From: Pseudomonas bananamidigenes
GTDB taxonomy: Bacteria > Pseudomonadota > Gammaproteobacteria > Pseudomonadales > Pseudomonadaceae
Direction of reading: 5' to 3'
Length of the DNA stretch: 64,000 nt
Assembly (NCBI RefSeq): GCF_001679645.1
Contig: NZ_LRUN01000002.1
Coordinates: forward strand, 62,001 to 126,000
Of the stretch, positions 1-7,538 are shown one piece after another. Numbering within the stretch: the first letter of the stretch is position 1; each line of letters starts with the position of its first letter. A model generated the notes under the pieces. That model made no database searches. It was not told the origin of the DNA and saw only the letters and a program-made list of their open reading frames with translations. A program made the translations under genes and the position numbers.

Positions 1-1701
1 GGGGCTCCATTGCAGCTGGAACTTGAGTTCGTTGATGGCCTGATCCAGATCCGCGGCCTCGACCATGGCGAAGGTGAATTTGTCCGGGCGCACCACGGCG
101 ACGGCTCCGCTGGAGAACCCCGAGCGTTTGAACCAGGCGACCATCTCGCCCTGCACATCTTCCAGTTCGACCAACTCTTGGGTATTGGAACGATCGGTAT
201 TGGCGCCCTGTGGACGGGTGCCGAACGGGAAGAGGGTGGCGAAACGCGTGTTCTGGATATCCAGCAGTTTCCGGGAGGCCTGACTCAGGTGGGCGCGTGG
301 ATCGACCTCAAGTCCTATCAAGGCAAAACCGTCGCCCAGCAGATCATCGAGCAATACACGCTGGCCCTTGAAGGTGCGGACTTCGGGTTGCGGAATCATC
401 CGGCCTTCAGGCGAGCGCCGGTGGCGGCGTGGCATGCCCAGATAGCTGTCAGGAGCATAGGTGGGGGCCGGTTTGAAACGGCCTTCGCGAACATAGCGGC
501 CGAGAAATGGTGTGGCCAGGACGGTCTTGACCAGCAGGTTGCGCATCAGGCTGGAAACCGGACTGGACATCGAGACGAAGTCTTTCATCTGCACCGAAAT
601 ATCAATCATCGCCTTGGCATGGTGGAAGCGTTCGCTGCCATAGGTGTCGAGCAGCCGTTCACCGGCTTGCCCCTTGATCACGGCGTCGATTTTCCAGGCC
701 AGGTTGTAGGCGTCACGCACGCCGGAGCTCATGCCCTGGCCCATGAACTGCGGCGTCATGTGGGCAGCATCGCCGGCAATCATTACTCGACCCTTGCGCC
801 AATCTTTCGCCACCAGGGCGTTGAAGGTGTAGACCAGCTTGCGTTTGACCTCGAACTTGTCTGGATCGACGTAGCGGCTGATCAGGTTGCGCACCATTAC
901 CGGATCTTCCATTTGCTTGCGAGTCTGGCCGGGCATCAACATGAATTCGAAGCGATGGAAGCGCCCGGGCTGAGGGCAGCAGACCGTCGGGCAATCCGGG
1001 TCGCAGATGAAGCTGAAGTAGGGCAGATGACGCAAGGCATCCTCGCCTTGCTTCATCTCCAGGTCGACCACCAGCCACGGTTCGGGAAAGTTCTTGCCGC
1101 TCATGCCGATGCCCAAGGCCTCACGGACCGTACTGCGGCCGCCGTCGGCTCCCACCAGATAGCGCCCGCGAATGGTTTGCGGGTCGGGATCGACTTCGCG
1201 GGCCTGACGGGCATCCGTCGCATCACTGAAGCGGAAGGTGCTGGTGGCCTGATGGGTCACGGTCACGCCCTGTTCATCCTGTGTGAACTGCGTGAGTTCA
1301 CGACCACGGGCAACCCGCACATCGGGATAGCGCTCGAGCAGATCGCTCAGCGTGGTTTCCAGCCAGGGCTGGTAAAGGAAGTTGATGATCGGCCAGCCAA
1401 AGGGCCGATCGAGGCGCCAGTACTGACCGAGGATCTTGCCATTGGCGAGTACCCACTGCGCAGGTGTATCGACTTGCATGTTGGCTGAAAGCTCGGCGGC
1501 AACGCCGGCCGCCTGCATGACCCGCATGCATTCGTCGTCCGTATAGACCGCCCGCGCGTTGCCATAAAACATGGGCTCGCGTTCCAGCACAAGCACCGAC
1601 AGACCACGCTTGCCGAGCAGATGCGCGAGCGTAGCGCCCGTCGGACCGAGTCCGGAAATAATCACGTCGACGCTCGTTGCGGATTCGTTTTTGTTATTCA
1701 T
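1..1701 (-). CDS. mhpA: FAD-dependent aromatic hydroxylase, MhpA-like (3' end cut by window edge)
   Basis: This is a class A flavoprotein monooxygenase that would hydroxylate a phenolic acid ring with NAD(P)H and O2, making the catechol for the neighbouring extradiol dioxygenase. Reading from the ATG at 1701 gives 567 codons with no stop before the edge. The family is usually about 550-620 residues, so little is missing. A dinucleotide-binding GLGPTG motif lies at residues 17-22, and the second FAD motif AGDAAHMTP lies near residue 309. The start overlaps the end of the dioxygenase gene by 8 nt, which suggests translational coupling. 3-(3-Hydroxyphenyl)propionate is the namesake substrate, but the sequence cannot fix the substrate here. 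Confidence 0.85.
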   Translation of the reverse strand, partial: MNNKNESATSVDVIISGLGPTGATLAHLLGKRGLSVLVLEREPMFYGNARAVYTDDECMRVMQAAGVAAELSANMQVDTPAQWVLANGKILGQYWRLDRPFGWPIINFLYQPWLETTLSDLLERYPDVRVARGRELTQFTQDEQGVTVTHQATSTFRFSDATDARQAREVDPDPQTIRGRYLVGADGGRSTVREALGIGMSGKNFPEPWLVVDLEMKQGEDALRHLPYFSFICDPDCPTVCCPQPGRFHRFEFMLMPGQTRKQMEDPVMVRNLISRYVDPDKFEVKRKLVYTFNALVAKDWRKGRVMIAGDAAHMTPQFMGQGMSSGVRDAYNLAWKIDAVIKGQAGERLLDTYGSERFHHAKAMIDISVQMKDFVSMSSPVSSLMRNLLVKTVLATPFLGRYVREGRFKPAPTYAPDSYLGMPRRHRRSPEGRMIPQPEVRTFKGQRVLLDDLLGDGFALIGLEVDPRAHLSQASRKLLDIQNTRFATLFPFGTRPQGANTDRSNTQELVELEDVQGEMVAWFKRSGFSSGAVAVVRPDKFTFAMVEAADLDQAINELKFQLQWSP

Positions 1702-2725
1702 GACGACATCTCTCTTGCAGCGGTGAATATTCGGGCTTGAACAACGAGCGTGTGCCGCGGGCGAAGTTGCCCAGGTTGGTGGTCAACGTGTGCCAGGCAC
1801 CGCTTTTCTCCGGGCGATGCCCCCAGAGGCTGATGCCTTGATAGGAGGCTGGGCGCCATTGCGACTCATCAACCACCCTGGCGTTGCACCCCAGTTCCAG
1901 CTCGAAACCGCTGGGACTCATCACGTAGAACGACTGCTCACGGTCGTTGGGGTGCTCACCGATTTCGTGGGCCATTTCGAAACCGAGGGTCCGGCAGCGT
2001 AAATAGGCGTTGGTCAGTTCGCCGACCGAGGTGGTCAGCATGTTCATGTGTTGCACACGGGTACGAATCGGATCCATCGGCAGGCCACGCAAACGGGCGA
2101 TGGCAATCGAATGGTGACGTTCGTTGACCCGGAAGAAATCAATGTCGAGCGTCACTCCGGCAATCCGCTCGACGATGTGGTCGCTGGCTCTAGCATCCAG
2201 AATTTCCTGCCAGAAACGTTGCATCTGCTGCGGTTTGCGCGTGGTGATTGCCAAGTGGCCCATACCGGCAGACCCGGTGATGAAACCTGCGCTGAGCATG
2301 TTCAGTGGCTTGTCAGTCAGCAGCGGCTCCCAGAACAGCTCGACGGCCATGCGTTTGGGGCCGAGTACCCGCCAGAACCTTTTCACGCCGCGTTGTGCGG
2401 CTTCTTCCGGCTGGCTGGGTTGCGCTTCGATACCGAGGCGTTGCAGGCGCTTGAGCACTTCATCGAGGGTGGCCTGGTCGCGCAGTTGCCAGCCGACGGC
2501 AAGAAAATCTTCCTGCGGACCGCGCTGGATAATGATCCGCCGCTGGTGCTGATCCATACGGAAAGCCAGGTTTTGTTCGTCCGAACTGGCCAAGTGCAGA
2601 CCGATGCCGTGCTGGAGCAGCTCACGCCAACGCGCCAGGTGGCGAGACTCGATCAACGCATAGCCCATGCTGCTGGCGCCGAAGATGTCCGGCGTTGTTC
2701 GACTGATCGTTGCTTGATTGTTCAT
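1694..2725 (-). CDS. Extradiol ring-cleavage dioxygenase (VOC superfamily)
   Basis: The 343-residue protein is a type I extradiol dioxygenase that cleaves a catechol next to its hydroxyls using Fe(II) and O2. The two-domain vicinal-oxygen-chelate architecture fits the length. The C-terminal domain holds the likely metal ligands: a His in GHLAITTRK, a His in ERHHSIAIARL and a Glu in SPSGFELELG. The stretch around GEHPND to SPSGFELE follows the extradiol signature closely. It is the middle gene of a three-gene minus-strand operon, 9 nt after the hydrolase stop and overlapping the hydroxylase start. It resembles BphC/HsaC-type enzymes of bicyclic substrates at least as much as the monocyclic ones. 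Confidence 0.88.
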   Translation of the reverse strand: MNNQATISRTTPDIFGASSMGYALIESRHLARWRELLQHGIGLHLASSDEQNLAFRMDQHQRRIIIQRGPQEDFLAVGWQLRDQATLDEVLKRLQRLGIEAQPSQPEEAAQRGVKRFWRVLGPKRMAVELFWEPLLTDKPLNMLSAGFITGSAGMGHLAITTRKPQQMQRFWQEILDARASDHIVERIAGVTLDIDFFRVNERHHSIAIARLRGLPMDPIRTRVQHMNMLTTSVGELTNAYLRCRTLGFEMAHEIGEHPNDREQSFYVMSPSGFELELGCNARVVDESQWRPASYQGISLWGHRPEKSGAWHTLTTNLGNFARGTRSLFKPEYSPLQERCRHE

Positions 2726-2734
2726 GACGACAAC

Positions 2735-3604
2735 TCAGCGCGCTGTGCGACTGGCGAGGAACGCCAGGGTCACGGAGTTGAATTCGTCCGCACGTTCCCA
2801 CTGCACCCAATGACCGGTCCGGCTGAACAGGTAGAGGTTGCAATCGGGCATGCGACTGCGAAGCGCCTCGCCACCGCTGGGACGGTTGACCTTGTCTTGC
2901 GCGCCCCAGAGCACCAGGGTCGGAACCTGGCAATGCTTGAGGCGTGAATCGCGGGTGAAGTCCCAGCGCGAGAAGCGGGGAATACCGGTTGGCCGGCGCA
3001 GGGGAGGGGCCGCAATGACCTGCGGGTCGATACTCGCCTCGAAACGTTCGCGGATCATTTCATCACTGACCTGGCTGCCGTCATACACCAGGTAGTCGCG
3101 GATAAAACGCGTGATCTTGGCCAACGTCGGGCCTTCACCGTTGTAGTAGTCGAGCAACAGCTTGAGACCGGGTGTCGGCAGGCTGCGAGTGGTATTGACG
3201 CCACCGGGGCCCATCAGCACCAGAGCCGACACCCGGCCGGGTGCATCCAGCGCCATGCGCAAGGCACAGGCACCACCCAACGAGTTGCCCACCACATGGG
3301 CGCTGCTGATGTTCAGAGTGTCGAGCAGGCCGAGCATCGCACCCGCCAGATCGCCGAAGGGATCCTTGCGATCCACACCCTTGGTGGATCGGCCGTAACC
3401 GGGCATGTCGACCACAATGACCCGAAACTGCCCGGCAAGCGATTCGATATTGCGCGAGTAGTTGGAGAGCCCCGAGGCTCCCGCTCCGCCACCGTGAAGC
3501 ATCAGCAGGGGATGGCCGACGCCCGTTTCGCTGATGAAAATCTGCCGACGACCCACTTGTACCGTTCGCGAGGTCAGGGCAGGAAGAGGTTCTTTATTGT
3601 TCAT
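2735..3604 (-). CDS. Meta-cleavage product hydrolase (alpha/beta hydrolase, MhpC/BphD type)
   Basis: The 289-residue alpha/beta hydrolase should hydrolyse the C-C bond of the ring-opened dienoate made by the dioxygenase. The oxyanion segment HGGGAG is at residues 37-42. The nucleophile elbow is GNSLGG with Ser108, the acid is Asp237 in GAQDK, and the catalytic His265 is in GHWVQ. Length and motif order match 2-hydroxy-6-oxo-dienoate hydrolases. It is the first gene of the minus-strand operon, and a 22-bp palindrome lies about 80 nt upstream of its ATG. The downstream hydratase, aldolase and acetaldehyde dehydrogenase are not in the window. Confidence 0.87.
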   Translation of the reverse strand: MNNKEPLPALTSRTVQVGRRQIFISETGVGHPLLMLHGGGAGASGLSNYSRNIESLAGQFRVIVVDMPGYGRSTKGVDRKDPFGDLAGAMLGLLDTLNISSAHVVGNSLGGACALRMALDAPGRVSALVLMGPGGVNTTRSLPTPGLKLLLDYYNGEGPTLAKITRFIRDYLVYDGSQVSDEMIRERFEASIDPQVIAAPPLRRPTGIPRFSRWDFTRDSRLKHCQVPTLVLWGAQDKVNRPSGGEALRSRMPDCNLYLFSRTGHWVQWERADEFNSVTLAFLASRTAR

Positions 3605-3681
3605 TGTCAGTTCCTGGCGTAAGGCACTTCGACCCGGGCGGTGGGTCAGTGCTCGCGACAGACTCTAACACTCAAGATTAG

Positions 3682-3703
3682 AATTGAACAACAGTGTTCA
3701 ATT
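3682..3703. promoter_or_regulatory. TetR-type operator upstream of the meta-cleavage operon
   Basis: A perfect inverted repeat has 9-bp arms (AATTGAACA and TGTTCAATT) around a 4-nt spacer. It lies 78-99 nt upstream of the hydrolase ATG at 3604 and matches the two sites beside the TetR gene. I infer binding by that TetR protein. Confidence 0.75.
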
Positions 3704-3720
3704 GTCTTTTTGCGGGCAAC

Positions 3721-3751
3721 AAAAAAGCCAGATTCCCGAAGGGATCTGGCT
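3721..3751 (-). terminator. Rho-independent terminator of the TetR gene
   Basis: On the minus strand an 11-bp stem (AGCCAGATCCC pairing with its partner, one bulged base, TTC loop) is followed by six T residues. It lies just past the TetR stop, insulating that gene from the downstream operon promoter. Confidence 0.88.
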
Positions 3752-3773
3752 CAAGAAAAATCAGCGGAGGACA

Positions 3774-4412
3774 TCAGGCTGCGAGAGGGGGCAGATCCTG
3801 TGTAGCAATGCCGCGCGCTTCAGCGGCTGGCACCCCGAGTGCCCGGAGAACGAATTCGGCCATATCGGAACCCGCGTCGCGCCAGGTCTTGTGTCCCTGA
3901 AGTACCAGCATCGTAGCCCCCAGCACGCCGCCACCGATCATCGCCATCACCGAAGGCAGTTGCTCCTGTCGAAAACTGTATTGCTCACTGCTCAGGCCGC
4001 TGAGCACATCGTGCATGGGCGGACCGCTCCACATCTGTTGCAGCGTCTCGTTACTGGCTCCGTAGCGCACGATGAAGGCCCCCCAGTGCGGCTCTTCATG
4101 GGCGCGGCGGATATACAGGCGGATACCGGTGGCCAGGCGGACGGCGGGGGACGCATGGGGATCTGTACTGCGCGCCGCTCTGTCGTTCATTTCGGCACTG
4201 AGCTGGCTGGCGACATCTTCGAACAGCGTCTCCACCGAGTTGAGGTTGTTGTAGATTGTGCCGCGCGCCACACCGGCGATCTGGGCCAGTTCGCTGACAT
4301 TGACCTCTTCGACACGTTTTTCGACAAACAGCCGGATCGCAGCTTCATGGATGCGCTTCTGCACGGGACTGAGTTTCAAAGCAATGAGCTCCAACGGAGA
4401 GATTCCGGACAT
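3774..4412 (-). CDS. TetR family transcriptional regulator
   Basis: From the ATG at 4412 the protein has 212 residues. The N-terminal helix-turn-helix runs through VEEVNVSELAQIAGVARG and TIYNNL, and the C-terminal half is the variable ligand-binding domain. A longer reading from 4511 would add 33 residues with no domain match and would run through both nearby palindromes, so I prefer 4412. A copy of the shared palindrome abuts this start codon, which suggests autorepression. It stands between the ring-cleavage operon and the divergent amidohydrolase/porin pair, both of which carry the same site, so it is probably their local repressor. The inducer is unknown. Confidence 0.88.
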   Translation of the reverse strand: MSGISPLELIALKLSPVQKRIHEAAIRLFVEKRVEEVNVSELAQIAGVARGTIYNNLNSVETLFEDVASQLSAEMNDRAARSTDPHASPAVRLATGIRLYIRRAHEEPHWGAFIVRYGASNETLQQMWSGPPMHDVLSGLSSEQYSFRQEQLPSVMAMIGGGVLGATMLVLQGHKTWRDAGSDMAEFVLRALGVPAAEARGIATQDLPPLAA

Positions 4413-4430
4413 TGAACAAGCGCGTTCAAA
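4411..4430. promoter_or_regulatory. TetR-type operator at the regulator's own start
   Basis: ATTGAACA, four bases, then CGTTCAAA: the same 8-4-8 layout as the other two sites, with two mismatched positions in the second arm. It touches the TetR start codon (4410-4412), as expected for autorepression. Confidence 0.65.
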
Positions 4431-4457
4431 ATAAAGCAAATCAGCGTTTGCCGATCG

Positions 4458-4486
4458 TTGACATAATTGAACACAAATGTTCAATA
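4458..4486 (+). promoter_or_regulatory. Promoter of the amidohydrolase/porin unit with embedded operator
   Basis: A consensus -35 box TTGACA is at 4458-4463. A perfect 8-4-8 palindrome (ATTGAACA, CAAA, TGTTCAAT) occupies 4466-4485, exactly where the spacer and -10 element should be. A protein bound here would exclude RNA polymerase. The -10 is weak (TTCAAT or TCAATA). Confidence 0.65.
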
Positions 4487-4574
4487 TTGATCTCGAGAGC
4501 TGTACAACCACCGAGCACGGTTCTTTACCCAGTGGCCGCAGGCGCTCGGTCGAAGCCCAAACAAGAGAGTCAGC

Positions 4575-5648
4575 ATGTCAATCAAGCAAGGCCGTATCGA
4601 TGTCCACCATCACATCATTCCACCTGCATTCGTCGATGCGATGAATGCCAGAGGGCTGCACTCCGTTGCGGGAGCGCCGCTGCCAGACTGGACCCCGGAA
4701 AAATCCATTGAGGTGATGGATGCGAACGGCATCGAGCGGGCGATCACCTCGCTGTCTGCACCCGGCGTCTACTTCGGTGACGGGGTCCAACAGGCCAGTG
4801 AACTGGCGCGACGCTGCAACGAGTTCGCCGCGCAGATGCGTACACGCTATCCGAGCCGCTTCGGCAACTTTGCGGTGCTGCCGATGCCGTTCACCGAGGC
4901 CGCCTGCCGTGAAGCCATTCACGCGCTGGACGTACTCAAGGCCGAGGGCATTGTTTTGCTGGGCAGCACCGATGGGGTGTTTTTGGGTGACCCACGTTTC
5001 GATGAACTGATGGCCGAACTCGACCGCCGAAAAACTGTGGTGTTCATCCATCCCAACATGCACCGGACCAGCGAAAGCATCGGTCTGCAAACCCCGGGAT
5101 TTCTCATCGAGTTTCTTTGCGATACCACCCGAGCGGCGGTCAATCTGATTCTCAGCGGCACCATGGAACGGTATCCCGGCATTCGCTGGATTTTGTCCCA
5201 CTCCGGCGGTTTCCTGCCGTTCGTGGCCTGGCGTGTGTCGCTGGCCAACATGTTGCCGGAGTATCAGCAACACGCGCCGCAAGGGGTCATGACCTACATC
5301 CGTCGTTTTTACTACGACACGGCACTGTCGCCATCACCTTATTCCATGGCGGCCCTCAAGGAACTGGTGGAACCGTCACACATTCTTTTCGGCAGTGACT
5401 ATCCCTTCGCCCCGGCACCCGCCACGGCGCTGCAGTGCCGGACGCTGGAAAGCCTGGAGATGTGGTCGCCAGCGATCATGCACGGCATCAACCGGGCCCA
5501 CGCACTCAGTCTTTTTCCGCAGTACCGCCAGCCCAATGAAGTGGTTACCCCGGCGCCGATCTATGAGGGCGAATCCTTCTCTCAACGCTTGCGACGCAGC
5601 ATGACCCGACCGATCGGTGCGCTGGCCGAGCGGATGCGCAAACGCTGA
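4575..5648 (+). CDS. Amidohydrolase family protein, ACMSD-like decarboxylase
   Basis: This 357-residue TIM-barrel metal enzyme belongs to the amidohydrolase_2 group, which includes aminocarboxymuconate-semialdehyde decarboxylase and resorcylate decarboxylases. The metal-binding HxH is His11-x-His13, with further ligands probably His159, His209 and Asp275 (GSDYPF). Nonoxidative decarboxylation of an aromatic or ring-opened acid is the family-typical reaction and fits the aromatic context, although some relatives hydrolyse instead. It is divergent from the TetR gene and shares its operator, and the FadL-type porin follows 110 nt downstream. Confidence 0.82.
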   Translation: MSIKQGRIDVHHHIIPPAFVDAMNARGLHSVAGAPLPDWTPEKSIEVMDANGIERAITSLSAPGVYFGDGVQQASELARRCNEFAAQMRTRYPSRFGNFAVLPMPFTEAACREAIHALDVLKAEGIVLLGSTDGVFLGDPRFDELMAELDRRKTVVFIHPNMHRTSESIGLQTPGFLIEFLCDTTRAAVNLILSGTMERYPGIRWILSHSGGFLPFVAWRVSLANMLPEYQQHAPQGVMTYIRRFYYDTALSPSPYSMAALKELVEPSHILFGSDYPFAPAPATALQCRTLESLEMWSPAIMHGINRAHALSLFPQYRQPNEVVTPAPIYEGESFSQRLRRSMTRPIGALAERMRKR

Positions 5649-5758
5649 ACCCGCCGGTCGCCATGGATGTCCGGTGACGTTTTACATCATTGATTCCAAC
5701 GATCCATCCGCGTGCCTCGGGTGCTTGCACCCGCCAAAAAAATAACAAGAGCCAGATC

Positions 5759-7054
5759 ATGACAATAAGAAATCAGCTTTGCGTGCTGGGGCTTTGCCTC
5801 ACCTCCAGTCAACTCCTGGCCAACGGCCTGCAAATCAACGAACAGAGCATAAGCTCGGCAGGCAAGGCCTATTCTGGTCGAGCTTCTGATGTTCAGGACG
5901 CCTCCATCCTCTACGGCAACCCGGCAGGCATGGCCCGTCTGGCGGGTGAACACGTCAGTGGCGGTCTCAGTTTCATTGATGTCAGTTCGCGCATAAGCAA
6001 GGTCGATACCACGGTGTCGGGCACTTCGCGCGGCGATATGGTGCCTGATCCGATCGTCGTGCCATCGGGCTTCTACACGCTGCAACTCAACGATGACTGG
6101 CACGTGGGCTTCGGGGTTTACGCCCCCTTTGGTGGAAGCACGGATTATGAGAGCGGCTTTCAGGGACGCTATCGCAGTTCGCGGACTCAGGTGAAGGTCG
6201 TGACCTTGCAGCCGACGGTCAGTTACCGGATCAATGATCGGGTTTCTGTGGGTTTTGGGCCGACGATCAACCGTATCGACGGGTTGCTCGAAAGCAAAAT
6301 TGCCAACAGCGCGGTGGGCGGGCAGGGCGACGGGACGGTCAAGGTCACCGGCGATGACACGGCCTTGGGATTCAATCTGGGTATCCTGTTCGACCCCTTC
6401 GAAGACTTGACCCTGGGTCTCACCTATCACTCCAGGGTCGACTACAACCTGAGTGGAAAGACCAAAGTCTCGGGCGCCAATGGGTTGCTGTCACCGATCC
6501 CGGTGCTGGGGTTGCCGGGACTCAACGGTAAGTACGACGCGAGCCTCGATTTCACGACCCCGGAAACGGTCGATGCCTCGGCGACCTGGCGCATCAATGA
6601 TCGACTGGATATCTCCGCTGGGGCGTTGTGGAGTCGCTGGAGCCGCGTGCAGGAATTGAGGGTGCTGAATTCCGGCGTGCCACAGGCCTATGGCCCTTTC
6701 GATACGATCCTCGAAACCCTGAAGTGGCGTGACACCTGGTCGTTCTCGACAGGCCTGTCCTATCGCCTGAACAAGCAATGGAAGGTTCGTGGCGGGATCG
6801 CCTATGAACCGACGCCGATGCCCAATCAGTACACCTCCACCCGTGCACCTTCGGGAGATCGCAAGATTTTCACGGTAGGTCTGAACTGGCAGATGACTGA
6901 CCAGACCTCTCTGGATCTGGGGTACGGCTATATTCATGAAGATCCGGTGAAGGTTTCACAGGACATGACGCAGGGTGGTCTGCGTCCGGGTTATAGCGCC
7001 ACCTATCAGAACACGGTCAATGGCCTTGGGCTGCAGTTGAACCACCACTTCTGA
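5759..7054 (+). CDS. OmpP1/FadL/TodX-type outer membrane porin
   Basis: The ATG at 5759 gives a 431-residue protein with a signal peptide ending near LLANG. The FadL-like mature start NGLQINEQSISSAGKAYSGR and the YGNPAGMARL hatch motif follow, and the C-terminus ends in Phe as in most barrels. These proteins carry hydrophobic molecules such as fatty acids, toluene or other aromatics across the outer membrane. Its position after the amidohydrolase, under the same operator, suggests it imports the substrate of the ring-cleavage pathway. An upstream ATG at 5690 would put 23 non-signal residues first, so I reject it. Confidence 0.87.
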   Translation: MTIRNQLCVLGLCLTSSQLLANGLQINEQSISSAGKAYSGRASDVQDASILYGNPAGMARLAGEHVSGGLSFIDVSSRISKVDTTVSGTSRGDMVPDPIVVPSGFYTLQLNDDWHVGFGVYAPFGGSTDYESGFQGRYRSSRTQVKVVTLQPTVSYRINDRVSVGFGPTINRIDGLLESKIANSAVGGQGDGTVKVTGDDTALGFNLGILFDPFEDLTLGLTYHSRVDYNLSGKTKVSGANGLLSPIPVLGLPGLNGKYDASLDFTTPETVDASATWRINDRLDISAGALWSRWSRVQELRVLNSGVPQAYGPFDTILETLKWRDTWSFSTGLSYRLNKQWKVRGGIAYEPTPMPNQYTSTRAPSGDRKIFTVGLNWQMTDQTSLDLGYGYIHEDPVKVSQDMTQGGLRPGYSATYQNTVNGLGLQLNHHF

Positions 7055-7055
7055 T

Positions 7056-7080
7056 CAATCTTGGTTCCACAACAAGATTG
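7056..7080 (+). terminator. Stem-loop after the FadL-type gene
   Basis: A perfect 8-bp stem (CAATCTTG with CAAGATTG, 9-nt loop) begins 2 nt after the porin stop. There is no T tract, so termination is plausible but not certain. Confidence 0.45.
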
Positions 7081-7144
7081 CGTTGGGCCCCGAATCGAAG
7101 CCCCGTCTGCGCTGCGATGGACCCGGAAGGCCTGGTCTTCGGAC

Positions 7145-7309
7145 TCAATCGGTAGAGCGGGAGCTGGATATATGTACCAGTGCAACGAGTGCCGCAATGC
7201 TTGCCAGAACGGCCATGAACAACGGTGGTTGAGCAGCCTGCGGTCCTTCAACCAGGGCATAGCCCAGAGCACCGATTACGAACAACAACGCGACGACGAC
7301 TTTGCCCAT
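7145..7309 (-). CDS. Small hydrophobic protein, 54 residues, two membrane segments
   Basis: The ATG at 7309 is preceded by CAGGAA at Shine-Dalgarno distance. The product starts MGKVVVALLFVIGALGYALV, continues with a short polar loop (EGPQAAQPP), then a second hydrophobic stretch FMAVLASIAALVALVHI and a Ser/Arg tail. This pattern suggests an inner-membrane hairpin. It stands alone on the minus strand between the porin and fusA2. I do not recognise a family; the clean start and composition are the evidence that it is a gene. Confidence 0.6.
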   Translation of the reverse strand: MGKVVVALLFVIGALGYALVEGPQAAQPPLFMAVLASIAALVALVHISSSRSTD

Positions 7310-7538
7310 GTTCAATTCCTGAGTGATGACGGCATTTCGAGGATCATGCGCCGCCGTGTGGCGCAGCGTAAACAGGTGTTATGACAGTTGTACGTTTCAC
7401 GAGTTTCCGCCAACACGGCGCTCGGCAGCAGTGTGTTGAGCGCTGCTGAAAACTGCCTTCCTCGTCTACCTCTCGATGGATCTACACTCATTCTTCCGGT
7501 CGTGAAAAATTGCTTTATCACCCTTCAAGGAGCGCACC

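Noticed and set aside
10..1488. A 492-codon plus-strand frame at the left edge
   Set aside because: It mirrors the MhpA-like hydroxylase, whose FAD motifs make the minus strand the coding one.
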